Positions 22,373-31,391 of a DNA stretch of 35,091 nt are shown here, piece by piece. This DNA comes from Pseudomonas syringae. Lineage in GTDB: Bacteria > Pseudomonadota > Gammaproteobacteria > Pseudomonadales > Pseudomonadaceae. Where the stretch lies: positions 1 to 35,091 of the forward strand of contig NZ_JPQU01000054.1 of NCBI RefSeq assembly GCF_000737245.1, in the 5' to 3' direction. A program made the translations under genes and the position numbers. Position 1 is the stretch's first letter. Each line of letters opens with the position of its first letter. The notes beneath the pieces are model-generated. The model made no database searches, was not told the DNA's origin, and saw nothing but the letters and a program-made list of their open reading frames with translations.

Positions 22373-24571
22373 ATGCTCAATCCGCTCAACTTCGATCTGC
22401 CGATTTCCGGCATGACCTGCGCCAGCTGCGTGGGTCGGGTCGAGCGCGCACTGAACAAAGTGCCGGGGGTCAAGACGGTCAGCGTCAACCTCGCCAACGA
22501 ACAGGCGCACATCGAAACCAATGGCGAGCCGGACGGCGCCGCATTGATCGCAGCGGTCGCCAAAGCCGGCTACGGCGCGACCCTCGCCCAAGACCCCGCC
22601 GTGACTGCCGACCAGCACCACAAACGCCTGAGTCGAGAACGTTGGGCGCTGATCCTGGCCATAGCACTGGCCCTCCCGCTGATTCTGCCGATGCTGCTGC
22701 AACCCTTCGGCGTGCACTGGATGCTGCCTGCCTGGGTGCAATTTGCGTTGGCAACTCCCGTGCAGTTCATTCTCGGCGCCCGCTTTTATGTGGCGGCGTG
22801 GAAGGCGGTGCGTGCCGGAGCCGGCAATATGGATTTGCTGGTCGCGCTGGGCACCAGTGCCGGCTACGGCCTGAGCGTTTATCAATGGGTCAGCACGCCA
22901 GCGGGCAGCATGCCGCATCTGTATTTCGAAGCTTCAGCCGTGGTCATCGCACTGGTGCTCTTGGGTAAATACCTGGAAAGCCGCGCCAAGCGTCAGACCG
23001 CCAGTGCCATCCGCGCCCTTGAAGCATTGCGCCCCGAGCGCGCCCTGCAAGTGATTGATGGCCAGGAGTTTGACGTGGCGATCAGCGCCTTGAATCTGGG
23101 CGACATCGTGCTGGTCAAACCCGGCGAGCGATTCCCGGTGGATGGTGAAGTCATTGAAGGCCAGAGCCATGCCGATGAAGCCCTGATCAGCGGCGAAAGC
23201 CTGCCAGTGCCGAAACAGGTCGGCGACAAAGTCACGGGCGGCGCGATCAATGGCGAGGGGCGCCTGCTGGTGAAAACCACGGCACTGGGCACTGAAACAG
23301 TACTGGCGCGGATCATACGTCTGGTGGAAGACGCCCAGGCGGGCAAGGCACCCATTCAGAAACTGGTGGATCGGGTCAGCCAGGTGTTTGTGCCTACGGT
23401 TCTAGTCATAGCGTTTTTCACCCTCGCAGGCTGGCTTGTGGCCGGTGCGTCGCTGGAGACCGCACTGATCAACGCCGTCGCCGTGCTGGTTATTGCTTGC
23501 CCCTGCTCTCTGGGCCTGGCAACCCCGACCGCCATCATGGCCGGGACCGGTGTCGCCGCTCGTTACGGGATTCTGATCAAAGATGCTGAGGCCCTGGAGC
23601 GCGCCCATGAAGTCACCACCGTGGTGTTCGACAAGACCGGCACGCTGACTTCTGGCACTCCACAGATCGCCCATTTGAGCGCCAAAGGCGGCAATGAAGA
23701 GCAGGTCCTGGAATGGGCCGGAGCTTTGCAGCGCGGCAGCGAACATCCGCTGGCCAAAGCGGTGCTGGACGCCTGCCGGGAGTGGAAACTCAATCCGCCG
23801 AACGTGGAGAACAGCCGCTCCCTGACCGGCGTAGGGATTGCCGGCACGCTGGATGGCCGGGATCTGGCGCTGGGCAACCGAAGGCTGCTCGAAGAAAGCG
23901 GTCTGGCCATGGACGAACTGGCCGACGCCGCTCATGCCTGGGAAGCGGAAGGCCGCACCTTGTCCTGGCTGATCGAGCAAAGCCCGAATCCTGCCGTGCT
24001 CGGGCTGTTCGCCTTCGGTGACACCCTCAAACCCGGCGCGCAGCAGGCCGTGGAGCAACTGACTGCACGCCACATCAGCAGCCATTTATTGACGGGCGAC
24101 AATCAAGGCAGCGCCAACGTGGTCGCCCAGGCATTGGGCATTCGCGATGTTCACGCTGAAGTCCTGCCTGCCGACAAAGCCGCCACCGTCGCCGACCTCA
24201 AACGATATGGCGTGGTGGCGATGGTGGGCGACGGCATTAACGACGCCCCGGCATTGGCGGCGGCTGACATCGGCATCGCCATGGGCGGCGGCACCGACGT
24301 GGCCATGCACGCGGCGGGCATTACCCTGATGCGCGGCGATCCGGCGCTGATCCCCGCAGCTCTGGAAATCAGCCGCAAGACTTACGCAAAAATTCGCCAG
24401 AACCTGTTCTGGGCCTTTGTCTATAACCTGATCGGCATCCCGCTGGCAGCGTTCGGCTTTCTGAATCCGGTGCTGGCGGGTGCAGCCATGGCGTTGTCCA
24501 GTGTCAGCGTGGTGAGCAACGCTTTGCTCCTCAAGACATGGAAACCTAAAGATCCAGGGACCAAGTCATGA
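22373..24571 (+). CDS. copA: Copper-exporting P1B-type ATPase
   Basis: This 732-aa inner-membrane pump uses ATP to export Cu(I) from the cytoplasm. It has one N-terminal HMA domain (GMTCASC, cysteines 16 and 19) and eight expected membrane segments. The metal-path motif CPC is near residue 376, the phosphorylated aspartate in DKTGT near 420, the P1B histidine in SEHPLAKA near 458 and the hinge GDGINDAPAL near 621. The start ATG at 22373 is favoured over GTG 22367 by AGGGAG spacing. It overlaps cueR by four bases (ATGA), so pump and sensor are translationally coupled and share the CueR promoter. It corresponds to cueA in P. putida nomenclature. Confidence 0.95.
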   Translation: MLNPLNFDLPISGMTCASCVGRVERALNKVPGVKTVSVNLANEQAHIETNGEPDGAALIAAVAKAGYGATLAQDPAVTADQHHKRLSRERWALILAIALALPLILPMLLQPFGVHWMLPAWVQFALATPVQFILGARFYVAAWKAVRAGAGNMDLLVALGTSAGYGLSVYQWVSTPAGSMPHLYFEASAVVIALVLLGKYLESRAKRQTASAIRALEALRPERALQVIDGQEFDVAISALNLGDIVLVKPGERFPVDGEVIEGQSHADEALISGESLPVPKQVGDKVTGGAINGEGRLLVKTTALGTETVLARIIRLVEDAQAGKAPIQKLVDRVSQVFVPTVLVIAFFTLAGWLVAGASLETALINAVAVLVIACPCSLGLATPTAIMAGTGVAARYGILIKDAEALERAHEVTTVVFDKTGTLTSGTPQIAHLSAKGGNEEQVLEWAGALQRGSEHPLAKAVLDACREWKLNPPNVENSRSLTGVGIAGTLDGRDLALGNRRLLEESGLAMDELADAAHAWEAEGRTLSWLIEQSPNPAVLGLFAFGDTLKPGAQQAVEQLTARHISSHLLTGDNQGSANVVAQALGIRDVHAEVLPADKAATVADLKRYGVVAMVGDGINDAPALAAADIGIAMGGGTDVAMHAAGITLMRGDPALIPAALEISRKTYAKIRQNLFWAFVYNLIGIPLAAFGFLNPVLAGAAMALSSVSVVSNALLLKTWKPKDPGTKS

Positions 24572-24999
24572 ATATCGGACAAGCTGCCAAACACAGCGGA
24601 CTCAGCGCCAAGATGATCCGCTACTACGAGTCCACCGGGTTACTCCCGGCTGCCCATCGCAGTGACAGCGGCTATCGGCTATATGGCCAGGAAGACCTGC
24701 ATACCCTGGCGTTCATCAAACGCTCTCGGGATCTGGGCTTTTCTCTGGAGGAAGTCGGCAAGTTGCTGACCCTCTGGCAGGACCGGCAACGGGCCAGCGG
24801 GGATGTGAAAGCCTTGGCGCATCAGCACATCGTCGAGCTGAATCAGAAGATCGAAGAACTGGCGAGCCTGCGCGACACCTTGCAGGTGCTGGTTGAACAC
24901 TGCCACGGCGACGACCGCCCCGATTGCCCGATCCTCAAGGATCTGGCGTCCGGTGGGTGTTGTGAGAAACCCGTTGGAGCGCGGCTTGCCCGCGAATAG
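24568..24999 (+). CDS. cueR: Copper-responsive MerR-family activator CueR
   Basis: This 143-aa regulator has an N-terminal MerR winged helix (residues 1-70: MNIGQAAKHSGLSAKMIRYYE, SGYRLY) and a dimerisation helix. The Cu(I) loop is C112-X7-C120, with Ser77 in the monovalent-metal position, as in E. coli CueR. It distorts 19-bp-spacer promoters to activate them; two such promoters lie in this locus. It overlaps copA by 4 bp, giving feedback. The C-terminus (PVGARLARE-stop) is translated from a REP element beginning at 24973. It is therefore about eight residues longer than the E. coli protein, probably without function for the metal site. Confidence 0.93.
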   Translation: MNIGQAAKHSGLSAKMIRYYESTGLLPAAHRSDSGYRLYGQEDLHTLAFIKRSRDLGFSLEEVGKLLTLWQDRQRASGDVKALAHQHIVELNQKIEELASLRDTLQVLVEHCHGDDRPDCPILKDLASGGCCEKPVGARLARE

Positions 25000-25410
25000 G
25001 CCAGTACATCCAGCCCATATTGGGTGCCTGGGCAATTGTCTTCGCAAGCAAGCTTGCTCCCACAGTTTTGTGAAATGCACACGATTCTGTGGGAGCGAGC
25101 TTGCTCGCGAAGAGGCCAGTACATCCAAAACATATTTGGGGCCCGGGCCATTGTCTTCGCGAGCAAGCTTGCTCCCACAGTTTTGTGAAATGCACACGAT
25201 TCTGTGGGAGCGAGCTTGCTCGCGAATAGGCCAGTACATTCAAAACATATTTGGACCCCGGGCCATTGCCTTCGCAAGCAAGCTTGCTCCCACAGTTTTG
25301 TGAAATGCACACGATTCTGTGGGAGCGAGCTTGCTCGCGAATAGGCCAGTACATTCAAAACATTTTAGGATCCCGGGCAATTGCCTTCGCAAGCAAGCTC
25401 ATCTCCCACA
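24973..25410. repeat. Tandem REP array, 115-bp period, about 3.8 copies
   Basis: REP pairs are repeated head to tail: TGTGGGAGCGAGCTTGCTCGC begins at 25088, 25203 and 25318, exactly 115 bp apart, and a diverged first copy (GTTGGAGCGCGGCTTGCCCGC) starts at 24973. Each unit also contains GGCCAGTACATYCA, CGGGC(C/A)ATTG, the inverse REP arm and a linker TTTTGTGAAATGCACACGATTC. Copies differ at few bases, so expansion looks recent. The last copy is degraded (CATCTCCCACAGG). This is a BIME-like array between cueR and the rio gene. Confidence 0.92.
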
Positions 25411-25447
25411 GGTTCAATTGAGCAGGCCCTACAGGATTGCAGCCCAC

Positions 25448-25475
25448 AAAAAACCCGGCCGAAGCCGGGTTTTTA
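25448..25475. terminator. Bidirectional Rho-independent terminator
   Basis: AAAAAACCCGGC-CGAA-GCCGGGTTTTTA is a GC-rich hairpin with a stable tetraloop, flanked by A6 and T5, so it can work from both sides. It ends the leftward rio kinase transcript (stop 8 bp away) and stops any rightward read-through from cueR. Confidence 0.93.
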
Positions 25476-25483
25476 TCAACCGA

Positions 25484-26380
25484 TCACTGCATCCAGGGCG
25501 GAGGCGGTTCTTCAGCGGTTTTGCTCGGTGGTGCATCGTCGGCAGCACGAGCGGCCTGGCGACGGTCTTCATCCAGGCGCGCGGCTTCGATTTCACGCAA
25601 CACGCCGCCCACATCCGCTTCGTCTTCCGGCTCATCGAACTCGCCGGTCAACACGGTCGTTGGCGACAAGGTACCTGCCTCGTAGAACGACCACATTTCC
25701 TTGGCGTACTTGGTCTTCTTCAATTCCGGCGCGAAACGACCGAAATAGGAAGCCATATTGCCGACATCTCGCTCAAGCATGCTGAACGCATGGTTGTTGC
25801 CAGCGGCATCGACGGCTTGCGGCAAGTCGATGATCACCGGACCGGTCGGCGTCAGCAGCACGTTGAACTCGGACAGGTCACCGTGCACCAAACCGGTACA
25901 CAGCATGAGCACGATCTGCTCGATCAGAAATGCGTGGTATTCCCGCGCCTGATCCGGCTCCAGCGTGACGTCATTAAGCCGTGGAGCGGCATCACCGTAT
26001 TCGTCGGCGATCATCTCCATGAGCAATACGCCTTCCAGGAAGTCATACGGCTTGGGAACACGAACACCAGCGCCTGCAAGACGAAACAGAGCCGCCACTT
26101 CGGCGTTCTGCCAGGCGTCCTCTGTTTCCTTGCGACCGAATTTGGAACCCTTGGCCATCGCCCGGGCCTGTCGGCTGTTACGAACCTTGCGGCCTTCCTG
26201 ATACTCCGAAGCCTGACGGAAACTGCGTTTATTCGCCTCCTTGTAAACCTTGGCACACCGCAGCTCATTGCCACAGCGCACCACATAAACAGCTGCCTCT
26301 TTACCGCTCATCAGCGGGCGCAGCACTTCGTCCACCAGACCGTCCTCGATCAAGGGTTCAATGCGTTTAGGAGTTTTCAT
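25484..26380 (-). CDS. RIO-family (RIO1-like) serine protein kinase
   Basis: This 298-aa atypical protein kinase has a nucleotide-binding loop region SGKEAAVYVV (residues 25-34), the ATP lysine K44 in CAKVYK, the catalytic loop HGDLSEFN (H166, D168, N173) and the metal-binding aspartate in IIDLPQAVD (D185). About 80 C-terminal residues are charged and proline-rich (PPPPWMQ at the end), probably disordered. RIO kinases act in ribosome maturation in archaea and eukaryotes; in bacteria the substrate is unclear. It is a single-gene unit ended by a strong bidirectional terminator. Confidence 0.88.
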   Translation of the reverse strand: MKTPKRIEPLIEDGLVDEVLRPLMSGKEAAVYVVRCGNELRCAKVYKEANKRSFRQASEYQEGRKVRNSRQARAMAKGSKFGRKETEDAWQNAEVAALFRLAGAGVRVPKPYDFLEGVLLMEMIADEYGDAAPRLNDVTLEPDQAREYHAFLIEQIVLMLCTGLVHGDLSEFNVLLTPTGPVIIDLPQAVDAAGNNHAFSMLERDVGNMASYFGRFAPELKKTKYAKEMWSFYEAGTLSPTTVLTGEFDEPEDEADVGGVLREIEAARLDEDRRQAARAADDAPPSKTAEEPPPPWMQ

Positions 26381-26579
26381 CAGCTTTTATTGTGGGTCCT
26401 TAGTTACCAAACACGCGATTGTTGCCCGTTATACGGCAATCCTCCGCCAGCGAGTAGTGGGCGCTGACGTTTGATGGCGATAGATTGTGTCGGAAATTCT
26501 TCTGACATAACGCTATCAAGCAGCTTTCATGCCGTGGCCGGGCACAAATCCACTGACAGCCGAAAGTAGGAAATATCGC

Positions 26580-27377
26580 TTACTGCCTGAACAATTCGCC
26601 GGGCGTGAAACCGAACAAGCCCTTGAACGCAGCAATGAATGCCGAGGTGGAATCGTAGCCACAGGCCAGTGCGGTGTTGGTCACGCTGTCGCCGTTCTCC
26701 AGCGCACCCAATGACGAGAGCAACCGCGCGCGCTGCCGCCAGCCACGAAAACTCAGGCCGGTTTCACGCTGGAACAGACGCATCAGGGTTTTTTCCGAGG
26801 CACCCAGGCGAATTGCCCAATCCTGCAAAGTGATCAACTGGCTCGGATTCTCGATCAGCTCGTTGCACAGTTCGAGCAAACGCGGATGACGAGGCAACGG
26901 CAGTGAAAAACCCACTTCCGGGAGATGGGACAACTGATCCATGAGCACTTGCACCAGCCGCGCTTCGCTGCTGTCACCCAACGGATAGGACGCGGGCAGC
27001 AGGCAGAAGCTTTTGATCAGTTCACGGGCCAGGGGTGTTACTTCCAGAACCCGGCAACGTTGCGGTGCCCATTCGGAATCCTCCTTGCGCACATACAAGC
27101 TGCGCATTTCCGCGCGCATGGACGTCACCACCTCGTGCTCCAGGCCGGCAGGTATCCACACACCCCATTGGGGCGGCGCAAAGAAGCTGCCTTCAGCGGT
27201 GTGCACGCCCAACACGCCACTGATCGCGTAGGAAAACTGCACCCACTCATGGCGATGAGGCGGCGTCCATGAACCGGCACTCAGGCTTTCGGCGCGGGCG
27301 TACAATGGCCGCGGCAGTTCCGTGATCTCCGGGATATGCCGTGCAGGTATTTGCCGTTCGCTTCCTGGCCGATGCAT
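26580..27377 (-). CDS. AraC-family transcriptional regulator
   Basis: This 265-aa regulator has an N-terminal cupin sensor (about residues 25-110, with HRHEWVQFSYAISG and IPAGLEHEV). A C-terminal AraC double helix-turn-helix follows (about 165-262: ITLQDWAIRLGASEKTLMRLFQ, ALACGYDSTSAFIAAFKGLFGFTPG). The layout is like E. coli NimR/RipA-type regulators that control an adjacent exporter. It is divergent from the YfeH-like transporter, with 108 bp between starts, so that transporter is the likely target. Ligand unknown. Confidence 0.87.
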   Translation of the reverse strand: MHRPGSERQIPARHIPEITELPRPLYARAESLSAGSWTPPHRHEWVQFSYAISGVLGVHTAEGSFFAPPQWGVWIPAGLEHEVVTSMRAEMRSLYVRKEDSEWAPQRCRVLEVTPLARELIKSFCLLPASYPLGDSSEARLVQVLMDQLSHLPEVGFSLPLPRHPRLLELCNELIENPSQLITLQDWAIRLGASEKTLMRLFQRETGLSFRGWRQRARLLSSLGALENGDSVTNTALACGYDSTSAFIAAFKGLFGFTPGELFRQ

Positions 27378-27485
27378 AGAGGTTGTCCGTTAGTCGGTAT
27401 GGAATGGCCTTATGTCGCAAGACGGCAGTGTACGAGTGGTTTAACCTGCGGACATCTATTTTTACAAACAATCTGCCGAGCGCTT

Positions 27486-28514
27486 ATGTCAGTACTCAAA
27501 CATCTCAAACGCGTCGTCACCGACTGGTTCCTCTGCGGTATGGTTCTGGCGACCGTGCTGGCGTACTTCTTCCCCGGCTTCGGTGCCACCGGCGGCGGCA
27601 TGCATGCTGAATGGGTCATCAACATTGGCGTATTCGTGGTGTTCTTCCTGCACGGGGTCAACCTCTCCAGCGAACAGATCCGGCACGGGCTGAAGAACTG
27701 GCGCCTGCACATCATGGTGCAAGTCTTCACCTTCGTAGTGTTCCCGGTGATCTGGCTGATCTGCGACAAGGCATTCGGTGCCTATATTCCTGCGTTGCTG
27801 ATGCTGGGTTTCCTGTACCTGTGCGCGCTGCCTTCGACCATCTCTTCATCCGTCGCCCTGACCGGCAGTGCGGGCGGTAACGTGCCGGCGGCGATCCTCA
27901 ACGCCAGCATGTCCAGCGTCTTCGGGATTTTCATGACGCCGTGGCTGGTGAGCCTGGTGATCGGCACCGGTTCAGGCGGGATTGATCTGGGCCCTACGCT
28001 GCTGAAGCTGAGCCTGATGCTGCTGTTGCCGCTGGTACTGGGTCAGCTGGTGCGGCCACTGATCGGCAAGTTTTTCGCCAAGCACAAGAAGTACACCAAC
28101 CTGATCGACAAGATCGTGATTCTGTTGCTGGTTTACGCAGCGTTCTGTAATTCCATGGTTTCCGGCTTGTGGCAAACCCAGGGCAACGCGGTGATCGCCA
28201 TGGCCTTCGTCGGCAGCGGCGTTCTGCTGGCAGTCATTCTGTTGCTGACTACCGGTACAGCCCGTGTGTTGAAATTCAACCATGCCGATAAGGTCGCGGC
28301 GGTGTTCTGCGCCACCAAGAAGTCCTTGGCGGCCGGCGCACCGATGGCCGCGCTGATCTTTGGCAACAATCCAGGCCTGGGCCTGATCCTGTTGCCAATC
28401 ATGATCTACCACCCGCTGCAGCTGATTGTGTGTTCGGTGATGGCGGAGAACTACGCCAATCGCCACAGGCAGCAGCTGTCAGCTGAGGCACTGGAAGAAG
28501 CGCGGGCTGCTTGA
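27486..28514 (+). CDS. Bile-acid:sodium-symporter-family transporter (YfeH-like)
   Basis: This 342-aa membrane protein has about ten segments and belongs to the SBF/BASS superfamily, YfeH branch (DUF4137-type). Visible features are the N-terminal FFPGFG and INIGVFVVFFLHGVNLS, the unwound-helix region LPSTISSSVALTGSAGGN (about 117-134) and ATKKSLAAGAPMAALIFG near 277. In the related structures these two segments cross and bind the substrate with sodium. The substrate is unknown; bile acid in the name is only historical. The frame is open to 27336, but that would overlap the AraC gene and lacks family sequence, so ATG 27486 is chosen. It is probably controlled by the divergent AraC protein. Confidence 0.84.
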   Translation: MSVLKHLKRVVTDWFLCGMVLATVLAYFFPGFGATGGGMHAEWVINIGVFVVFFLHGVNLSSEQIRHGLKNWRLHIMVQVFTFVVFPVIWLICDKAFGAYIPALLMLGFLYLCALPSTISSSVALTGSAGGNVPAAILNASMSSVFGIFMTPWLVSLVIGTGSGGIDLGPTLLKLSLMLLLPLVLGQLVRPLIGKFFAKHKKYTNLIDKIVILLLVYAAFCNSMVSGLWQTQGNAVIAMAFVGSGVLLAVILLLTTGTARVLKFNHADKVAAVFCATKKSLAAGAPMAALIFGNNPGLGLILLPIMIYHPLQLIVCSVMAENYANRHRQQLSAEALEEARAA

Positions 28515-28554
28515 GGGTTTTATCTCACAACATGCGTGTCGATTGAGCTGACGC

Positions 28555-28583
28555 TATCGGCCCAGACCAAGCACCGCTCCCAC
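28555..28583. repeat. Solo decayed REP half
   Basis: TATCGGCCCAGACCAAGCACCGCTCCCAC resembles the right arm of the GTGGGAGCGGTGCTTGCCCGCGATA REP with internal changes and no left partner. It lies in the convergent gap between the transporter and the thiolase. Confidence 0.6.
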
Positions 28584-28611
28584 ATGAATATCCTTGCAGT
28601 TCAGAGCCCCC

Positions 28612-29889
28612 TTACCGCTCCAGAATCGCCGTAACCCCCTGCCCGCCCGCTGCGCAGATCGAGATCAATCCGCGGCCCTGCCCCGCAACACTGAGCAATT
28701 TAGCCAGGTTGGCAACGATGCGCCCACCGGTCGCGGCAAACGGGTGGCCGGCGGCCAGTGAACTGCCTTTGACGTTCAGTTTGCTGCGATCAATCGAACC
28801 CAACGGCGCATCCAGCCCCAGACGTGTCTGGCAATAGTCCGGGTCTTCCCAAGCCTTGAGCGTGCACAGCACTTGAGCGGCGAAAGCTTCGTGGATCTCG
28901 TAGTAATCGAAGTCCTGCAGCGTCAGACCATTCCTTGCCAGTAGCCGGGGCACGGCATAGGCCGGGGCCATCAACAGGCCTTCCGCGCCGTTGACGAAAT
29001 CTACTGCCGCAGACTCCCCGTCACGCAAATACGCCAACACCGGCAAGCCACGCTCCTTGGCCCATTCTTCACTGGCCAGCAAAACCATCGATGCGCCGTC
29101 GGTCAGTGGTGTGGAATTGCCAGCTGTGAGGGTGCCTTTGGCGCTGCGTTCGAAAGCCGGTTTCAGGCTGGCGAGCTTTTCCAGGGTCAGGTCTGGGCGC
29201 AGATTGTTATCGCGGTTGAGGCCAAGAAACGGCGTCATCAAATCGTTCTGCCAACCCTCGCTGTAGGCCGCTGCCATTTTCAGATGGCTTTCCAGTGCCA
29301 GCTGATCCTGCGCGTCACGAGGGATTCCCCAGTGTTGAGCCATGAGTTCGCAATGCTGGCCCATAGACAGACCGGTGCGCGGCTCGCCATTGCGCGGCAG
29401 TTCGGGCTTGAGGTTGTGCAGGCGCAGTTTCAACAGCAGCTTGAGCTTGTCAGCTGTGGATTTGGTGCGATTAACCTCCAGCAGGATGTTACGCAGGTCT
29501 TCATTCACGCCAATCGGCGCGTCGGACGTGGTATCTACGCCGCCCGCAATCCCGCAGTCGATCTGCCCCAGGGCGATCTTGTTAGCCACCAGCAGGGCCG
29601 CTTCAAGCCCGGTGCCACAGGCTTGCTGCACATCATAGGCGGGGGTTTGCGGCGACAAACGCGAGCCCAGCACGCACTCGCGAGCCAGGTTGAAATCCCG
29701 GGAATGCTTGAGCACAGCCCCGGCTACCACTTCGCCCATACGCAAACCGTGCAGGTTGAAGCGCTCGATCAGGCCTTCCAGCGCGGCGGTGAGCATGTCC
29801 TGATTGCTCGCAGTGGCATAAGGCCCATTGGAACGAGCGAACGGAATACGGTTGCCACCGACAATGGCGACCCGGCGTGGCTGATTCAT
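28612..29889 (-). CDS. Acetyl-CoA C-acyltransferase (thiolase, FadI-like)
   Basis: This 425-aa thiolase either cleaves 3-ketoacyl-CoA or condenses two acyl-CoAs. The nucleophilic cysteine is C91 in VQQACGTG, the acid/base histidines are in EIHEAFAAQV and GHPFAATGGR, and the second cysteine is in ICAAGGQG. Length and NRIPFARSNG fit the FadI branch. The start is set at 29889 by AGGGAG (AAAGGGAGTTTTCA) and family alignment; the longer frame to 29970 lacks family sequence. It is divergent from fabG4-maoC with 113 bp between, so the three enzymes give thiolase, ketoreductase and hydratase steps of a cycle lacking only the acyl-CoA dehydrogenase/enoyl reductase. Confidence 0.9.
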   Translation of the reverse strand: MNQPRRVAIVGGNRIPFARSNGPYATASNQDMLTAALEGLIERFNLHGLRMGEVVAGAVLKHSRDFNLARECVLGSRLSPQTPAYDVQQACGTGLEAALLVANKIALGQIDCGIAGGVDTTSDAPIGVNEDLRNILLEVNRTKSTADKLKLLLKLRLHNLKPELPRNGEPRTGLSMGQHCELMAQHWGIPRDAQDQLALESHLKMAAAYSEGWQNDLMTPFLGLNRDNNLRPDLTLEKLASLKPAFERSAKGTLTAGNSTPLTDGASMVLLASEEWAKERGLPVLAYLRDGESAAVDFVNGAEGLLMAPAYAVPRLLARNGLTLQDFDYYEIHEAFAAQVLCTLKAWEDPDYCQTRLGLDAPLGSIDRSKLNVKGSSLAAGHPFAATGGRIVANLAKLLSVAGQGRGLISICAAGGQGVTAILER

Positions 29890-30002
29890 TGAAAACTCCC
29901 TTTCTGGATGCAAAGCGCTGATGAACAGCGTAGGGCTGCCTCGAACGATTGTCGCCCGAGTGTGGTCCATTCCTTTGAACCCCGACTCAAGGAGAGTGTT
30001 CC

Positions 30003-31358
30003 ATGCCGTCTGATCGCTATATTGATTTTGCCAATTCTGATCTGGGCAGCCGCCTGGTCGGAGCTATTGGCCTGCCAAAGCCGGTCAGACTGGAACGCTG
30101 GCAGGCCGGTCGCCTGCGGCCTATCGAAGGCACGTTGCTGATCAGTGCCGGCCCCTTGGCCGATCAGGTGCGACTCTTCGCTCAATGCCTCACCGATTCC
30201 CTCTATAGCTTCGGCGCTGAAGTGACCGGCGCGACCGCCTGGGTGGCGGATCAAGGCCCGAAAATCAAAGCCGTGGTGTTCGACGCCAGTGCCTTTGCCA
30301 ACACCGAGGACCTGAAGCGGCTGCGGGAATTCTTTCAGCCCCTGCTGAAGAATCTCGATCACAGCGCACATATCGTAATCCTCGGTCACGCCCCTGCCAC
30401 CTTTGATGACCCGTTTATCGCCAGCACTCAGCAGGCACTGGAAGGTTTCAGTCGCTCGTTGGCCAAGGAAATGCGCAACGGCGGCACTGTGCAATTGCTA
30501 CAGGTGGACAGCGGCGCTGAAGATCAGCTTGAAGGCGCGCTGCGGTTCTTCCTGTCGCCCAAAAGCGCGTTCGTCTCTGGCCAGGTGATTCGCTTGAGCC
30601 CATGCCCGACGCAGGTTCAGGACTGGAGTCGGCCGCTGAGCGGTCGCAAAGCGCTGGTCACCGGCGCAGCCCGCGGTATCGGCGCGGCCATTGCCGAAAC
30701 CCTGGCTCGCGACGGTGCCGAAGTGGTGCTGCTCGACGTACCCCAGGCCAAAGCGGATCTGGAAGCCCTGGCCGCGCGGCTTGGCGGTCAGGCCCTGACG
30801 CTGGACATTTGCGCCGCCGACGCGGCCAGCCAGTTGATCGAGCATTTGCCAGGCGGGATCGACATTCTGGTGCATAACGCCGGGATCACCCGGGACAAGA
30901 CCCTGGCCAATATGTCGGCAGATTTCTGGGACTCGGTGCTGGCAGTCAACCTCAGTGCACCTCAGATCCTGACTCAGGCTCTGCTGGACAGCGGCACGCT
31001 GCACGACGACGGCCGGGTGGTGTTGCTGGCTTCGATCAGCGGCCTGGCGGGTAATCGCGGGCAAACCAATTACACCACCAGCAAGGCGGGTTTGATCGGT
31101 CTGGCCCGAGCCATGGCGCCGTCGCTGCATGACCGCGGGATCAGCATCAATGCCGTCGCACCCGGTTTTATCGAAACGAAAATGACCTCAACCATGCCGT
31201 TCGCCTTGCGCGAGGCCGGACGCCGCATGAGTTCGCTGGGTCAGGGTGGTTTACCCCAGGACGTCGCCGAGGCGGTTGCCTGGCTCGCACAACCCGGTGC
31301 CGGAGCCGTCAGCGGTCAAGTCCTTCGGGTCTGCGGTCAGAGCGTCATCGGAGCTTGA
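30003..31358 (+). CDS. High-molecular-weight 3-oxoacyl-ACP/CoA reductase (FabG4-type)
   Basis: This 451-aa two-domain SDR is about 200 aa longer than ordinary FabG. The first ~210 residues form a degenerate Rossmann-like domain without a catalytic tetrad. The C-terminal domain has TGAARGIGAAI near 219, HNAGITRDK near 295, S in LASISGLAG near 343 and the YTTSK tyrosine and lysine near 356-360. The family (HMwFabG, FabG4 in mycobacteria) prefers CoA or ACP 3-ketoacyl esters and NADH. The ribosome site AAGGAGAG is strong. MaoC follows after 33 bp in the same operon. Confidence 0.9.
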   Translation: MPSDRYIDFANSDLGSRLVGAIGLPKPVRLERWQAGRLRPIEGTLLISAGPLADQVRLFAQCLTDSLYSFGAEVTGATAWVADQGPKIKAVVFDASAFANTEDLKRLREFFQPLLKNLDHSAHIVILGHAPATFDDPFIASTQQALEGFSRSLAKEMRNGGTVQLLQVDSGAEDQLEGALRFFLSPKSAFVSGQVIRLSPCPTQVQDWSRPLSGRKALVTGAARGIGAAIAETLARDGAEVVLLDVPQAKADLEALAARLGGQALTLDICAADAASQLIEHLPGGIDILVHNAGITRDKTLANMSADFWDSVLAVNLSAPQILTQALLDSGTLHDDGRVVLLASISGLAGNRGQTNYTTSKAGLIGLARAMAPSLHDRGISINAVAPGFIETKMTSTMPFALREAGRRMSSLGQGGLPQDVAEAVAWLAQPGAGAVSGQVLRVCGQSVIGA

Positions 31359-31391
31359 CCCCCTGCAACTCATCGAACAAGGAGAAGCATC

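Noticed and set aside
24973..25410. CRISPR array
   Set aside because: Repeats are REP palindromes with 115-bp period and near-identical spacers; no cas genes.
25319..26467. 382-aa open frame opposite the RIO kinase
   Set aside because: Antisense to a gene with complete kinase motifs and running through the REP array and terminator.
29916..29930. CGCTG-N5-CAGCG dyad between thiolase and fabG4
   Set aside because: Arms are only 5 bp and match no regulator site I know; could be chance.
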